This document shows, piece after piece, positions 6,845 through 8,743 of a stretch of DNA of 8,743 nucleotides. The stretch is from assembly GCA_019120675.1 (NCBI GenBank), contig DWUQ01000080.1, positions 1-8,743 on the forward strand, written 5' to 3'. A model generated the notes under the pieces. It made no database searches and had not been told where the DNA came from. It saw only the letters and a list, made by a program, of their open reading frames with translations. The position numbers and the translations under genes are program-made. The stretch is from Candidatus Paenalcaligenes intestinipullorum. GTDB lineage: Bacteria; Pseudomonadota; Gammaproteobacteria; Burkholderiales; Burkholderiaceae_B. The first letter of the stretch is position 1. The number at the start of each line of letters is the position of its first letter.

Positions 6845-7966
6845 ATGACACAAGCAGTAGGCCTCATCGGATGGCGTGGCATGGTGGGCTCAGTCCTCAT
6901 GCAGCGTATGCGCGATGAGCAAGACTTTTCACATTTCGAACCGGTGTTTTTTTCTACCAGCAACGCTGGAGGGGCCGCCCCCGCATGGGCGGAGGGAGCT
7001 GGCGCGCTCCAAGATGCGTTTGATATTGAGGCGCTAAAAAAGCTACCTATTATTGTGACGGCTCAGGGTGGGGACTACACCAACAAGGTGTATCCTCAGT
7101 TGCGTGATGCAGGCTGGCAAGGCATTTGGATTGATGCCGCCAGCACCTTACGTATGGATGAGCAGTCAATCATTGTATTGGATCCGATCAATCGCGACGC
7201 GATTGATGCAGGCTTAAAACAAGGTATCAAACAATTCATCGGCGGTAATTGCACCGTGAGTTGTATGTTGATGGGGCTAGGCGGGTTATTCAAGCACGAT
7301 TTAGTGGAATGGATGACCTCCATGACCTATCAAGCCGCCTCGGGTGGTGGTGCCCAGCATATGCGCGAGCTGCTCACGCAGTTCGGTGCCTTAAACCAAG
7401 CGGTTAAGCCATTACTTGAAGACCCCGCTTCCGCTATTTTAGAAATTGATCGCGGTGTGCTGACCACCCAGCAAGATCCAGCCTTACCGCAAGCTCACTT
7501 TGGTGTCCCCTTAGGTGGCAGTCTGATCCCTTGGATTGATAGTGATTTGGGCGATGGGATGTCGCGTGAAGAGTGGAAGGGCGGCGCTGAAACCAACAAG
7601 CTCTTAGGCCGCACCAGCGAAAACCATATCCCTATAGATGGATTATGCGTACGCATCGGTGCAATGCGCTGCCATAGCCAAGCGCTGACTATCAAGCTGA
7701 CTCAAGATGTCCCGCTTGATGAAATCAATCAAATTATCGCCGAGGGCACGCCTTGGGCAAAATTTGTCCCCAACCAACGCGAGGCGACTATGCAGCAGCT
7801 CACACCGATCGCTGTTACGGGCACGATGGATATCCCAGTCGGTCGTGTACGCAAGCTCGCTATGGGGTCAAATTACATTAGCGCCTTTACGGTAGGTGAC
7901 CAGTTGCTCTGGGGGGCTGCAGAGCCGCTACGACGCATGTTGCTCATTGCTTTGGGCAAGCTCTAA
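6845..7966 (+). CDS. asd: Aspartate-semialdehyde dehydrogenase
   Basis: Reduces beta-aspartyl phosphate to aspartate semialdehyde with NADPH, the branch point to diaminopimelate/lysine, methionine and threonine. The 373 residues match the Gram-negative Asd type (E. coli 367). GLIGWRGMVGSVLMQRM is the nucleotide-binding start. The acyl-enzyme Cys is Cys136 in GGNCTVSCMLMGLGG. AASGGGAQHMREL (165-177) and Arg270/His277 in RIGAMRCHSQ, equivalent to E. coli Arg267/His274, complete the active site. I chose the ATG at 6845, with AGGTGA (6834-6839) just upstream as ribosome site; a GTG at 6836 would add three residues but overlaps that site. Co-transcription with leuB is likely from the short gap. 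Confidence 0.96.
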   Translation: MTQAVGLIGWRGMVGSVLMQRMRDEQDFSHFEPVFFSTSNAGGAAPAWAEGAGALQDAFDIEALKKLPIIVTAQGGDYTNKVYPQLRDAGWQGIWIDAASTLRMDEQSIIVLDPINRDAIDAGLKQGIKQFIGGNCTVSCMLMGLGGLFKHDLVEWMTSMTYQAASGGGAQHMRELLTQFGALNQAVKPLLEDPASAILEIDRGVLTTQQDPALPQAHFGVPLGGSLIPWIDSDLGDGMSREEWKGGAETNKLLGRTSENHIPIDGLCVRIGAMRCHSQALTIKLTQDVPLDEINQIIAEGTPWAKFVPNQREATMQQLTPIAVTGTMDIPVGRVRKLAMGSNYISAFTVGDQLLWGAAEPLRRMLLIALGKL

Positions 7967-7984
7967 ACACAGCAATGTTGAACC

Positions 7985-8018
7985 GCTCACTAAGGGTAGA
8001 CCTCAGCCCTTAGTGAGC
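7985..8018 (+). promoter_or_regulatory. Perfect 12-bp hairpin after asd, no U-tract
   Basis: GCTCACTAAGGG (7985-7996) pairs perfectly with CCCTTAGTGAGC (8007-8018) across a 10-nt loop. The bases that follow (AGGGTATAAGG) are purine-rich with no T-run, so it is not a standard intrinsic terminator. It starts 18 nt after the asd stop and ends 7 nt before the ribosome site of the next gene. The hairpin is certain as sequence; a role in mRNA processing, partial termination or control of the downstream gene is inference. Confidence 0.6.
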
Positions 8019-8020
8019 AG

Positions 8021-8034
8021 GGTATAAGGATACC
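8021..8034 (+). promoter_or_regulatory. Small hairpin with the Shine-Dalgarno in its loop
   Basis: GGTAT-AAGG-ATACC is a perfect 5-bp inverted repeat. The loop AAGG plus the next A forms the ribosome binding site (AAGGA, 8026-8030) of the downstream small gene, whose GTG start is 7 nt further on. The structure would either present or hide the site. TATAAG within it could also be read as a -10 element, but no -35 is evident. Confidence 0.45.
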
Positions 8035-8037
8035 AAT

Positions 8038-8265
8038 GTGAACTGGTTTGAAGAGCATATATTATTGATCTTGGCTGCGGTAGGCGTAGCAGTATTGCTA
8101 TTAATGGTTTGGGTGTTTCGTCGCGAATCAAAGGGTTCGAGCAACCATGCGTCGCCCGCTCCTATTACACCAGACATGGTGCGCGAAAAGCTCGAGAAAA
8201 TTAACCTCGATCTGGGTGTGCCACCTTCGGACGAGCCTCAAGAAAATCCCCAAAACAAAACCTAA
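8038..8265 (+). CDS. Small single-pass membrane protein in the fimV position
   Basis: A 75-residue protein: MNWFEEH, one transmembrane segment at about residues 8-27 (ILLILAAVGVAVLLLMVWVF), a positive stop FRRESK, then a hydrophilic, Pro/Asp/Glu/Asn-rich tail containing VREKLEKINLDLG. The topology is probably N-terminus outside, tail in the cytoplasm. It begins with GTG at 8038, 7 nt after AAGGA; the ATG at 8036 is in another frame and is followed directly by TGA. In Burkholderiales the gene between asd and truA is usually fimV, a large LysM-containing polar hub protein with a central membrane segment. The segment, the basic stop and the LDLG-like acidic tail could be a reduced FimV, but I see no LysM or TPR part, so this is a weak inference. 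Its stop lies 3 nt before truA, suggesting coupled translation. Confidence 0.75.
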   Translation: MNWFEEHILLILAAVGVAVLLLMVWVFRRESKGSSNHASPAPITPDMVREKLEKINLDLGVPPSDEPQENPQNKT

Positions 8266-8268
8266 ACG

Positions 8269-8743
8269 ATGGCTTTACAACGCATGGTACTGGGCCTTTG
8301 CTACGATGGTAGCAGCTGGCATGGTTGGCAACGACAGCCCCATGGGCATACCCTACAAAATCAGCTTGAAGCGGCTTTAAGTCGCTTTTTGGCACAGCCG
8401 ACCGAGGTCGTTTGTGCTGGGCGTACCGACAAAGGCGTACATGCACTGAATCAAATTGTGCATTTAGACACGACAGCAGTTCGCAGTCCTCAAGCTTGGG
8501 TAAACGGTTTAAATAGTTTTCTGCCATCCTCTTTAGCGGTGCAGTGGGCACAGCCTGTCGATCAGAATTTTCACGCACGTTTTTCTGCCCGCCAGCGGAC
8601 TTACTTTTACGTATTGCGTCAGGATCGCATCCGCTCCCCGTTATTACACGCCAAAGTGGGCTGGGTTTTTCGAGATCTGGATGTGGACGCGATGCGTCAG
8701 GCGGCCAGTTATTTTATTGGTGAGCATGATTTCAGTAGCTTCC
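8269..8743 (+). CDS. truA: tRNA pseudouridine(38-40) synthase, 3' end outside the window
   Basis: TruA isomerises uridines 38-40 in the anticodon arm of many tRNAs. The first 158 residues are visible of an expected 260-270, open to the window edge. The start MALQRMVLGLCYDGSSWHGW matches the family, with the WHGWQRQP block at 17-24. The catalytic Asp is Asp54 in AGRTDKGVHALNQ, where most bacterial homologues have Ala in place of the Lys. NGLNSFLPSSLAV, FHARFSARQRTYFYVL and GEHDFSSF are further TruA blocks. The ATG follows the stop of the small membrane protein gene by 3 nt and has no Shine-Dalgarno of its own, so it probably relies on translation of that gene. An alternative ATG at 8284 also lacks a ribosome site and would cut into the first beta strand. 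Confidence 0.95.
   Translation, partial: MALQRMVLGLCYDGSSWHGWQRQPHGHTLQNQLEAALSRFLAQPTEVVCAGRTDKGVHALNQIVHLDTTAVRSPQAWVNGLNSFLPSSLAVQWAQPVDQNFHARFSARQRTYFYVLRQDRIRSPLLHAKVGWVFRDLDVDAMRQAASYFIGEHDFSSF

Noticed and set aside
8201..8578. 125-codon open frame on the - strand across the small gene and truA
   Set aside because: It overlaps the conserved truA catalytic region and the upstream gene, and its translation has no recognisable domain.
1..8743. Mobile elements, CRISPR arrays, tRNA/rRNA genes, phage or defence genes
   Set aside because: I looked on both strands and saw no spaced direct repeats, transposase-like frame, cloverleaf sequence or attachment-site duplication; the window is filled by conserved metabolic genes in the same orientation.

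Overview
The window is a compact stretch of housekeeping chromosome with every gene on the + strand. The proteins look betaproteobacterial, and the order leuC-leuD-leuB-asd-(fimV position)-truA is typical of Burkholderiales. The closest match I can suggest from memory is an Alcaligenaceae/Bordetella-type organism, with base composition by eye near 50% GC. The family assignment is inference; no rRNA or other taxonomic marker is present.

Layout. (1) 1-1400 is the 3' part of selO, a pseudokinase-fold protein adenylyltransferase, with its start lost off the left edge. (2) A short gap carries a weak possible promoter. It is followed by aroC (chorismate synthase) and, 30 nt later, a gene for an M48 metallopeptidase lipoprotein. 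This pair ends at a strong intrinsic terminator (3428-3470). (3) A 110-nt control region holds a GTAT/ATAC palindrome cluster and an extended -10 promoter. It is followed by leuC and leuD, tightly spaced and probably co-translated. (4) A second intrinsic terminator (5656-5679) lies between leuD and leuB, immediately followed by a good sigma70-type promoter. leuB and asd then form the next unit. (5) After asd come a perfect 12-bp hairpin without a U-tract and a second small hairpin whose loop holds the Shine-Dalgarno of a 75-codon single-pass membrane protein. That protein sits where relatives carry fimV. truA starts 3 nt after it and runs off the right edge.

How the genes work together. leuC/leuD (isopropylmalate isomerase) and leuB (isopropylmalate dehydrogenase) carry out the middle and late steps of leucine synthesis; leuA is not here. 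asd makes aspartate semialdehyde for lysine/diaminopimelate, methionine and threonine. aroC makes chorismate for aromatic compounds. selO (redox/stress protein AMPylation), the M48 lipoprotein (envelope proteolysis) and truA (tRNA pseudouridylation) are not part of these pathways.

I see no mobile element, CRISPR array, tRNA or rRNA gene, phage gene or defence system, and no sign of a new multi-gene system. The points worth a second look are regulatory (the leuC palindromes, the leuD/leuB terminator-promoter, the hairpins after asd) and the very short protein in the fimV position. No gap exceeds 300 bases; the longest, before leuC (3409-3582), is annotated in pieces.
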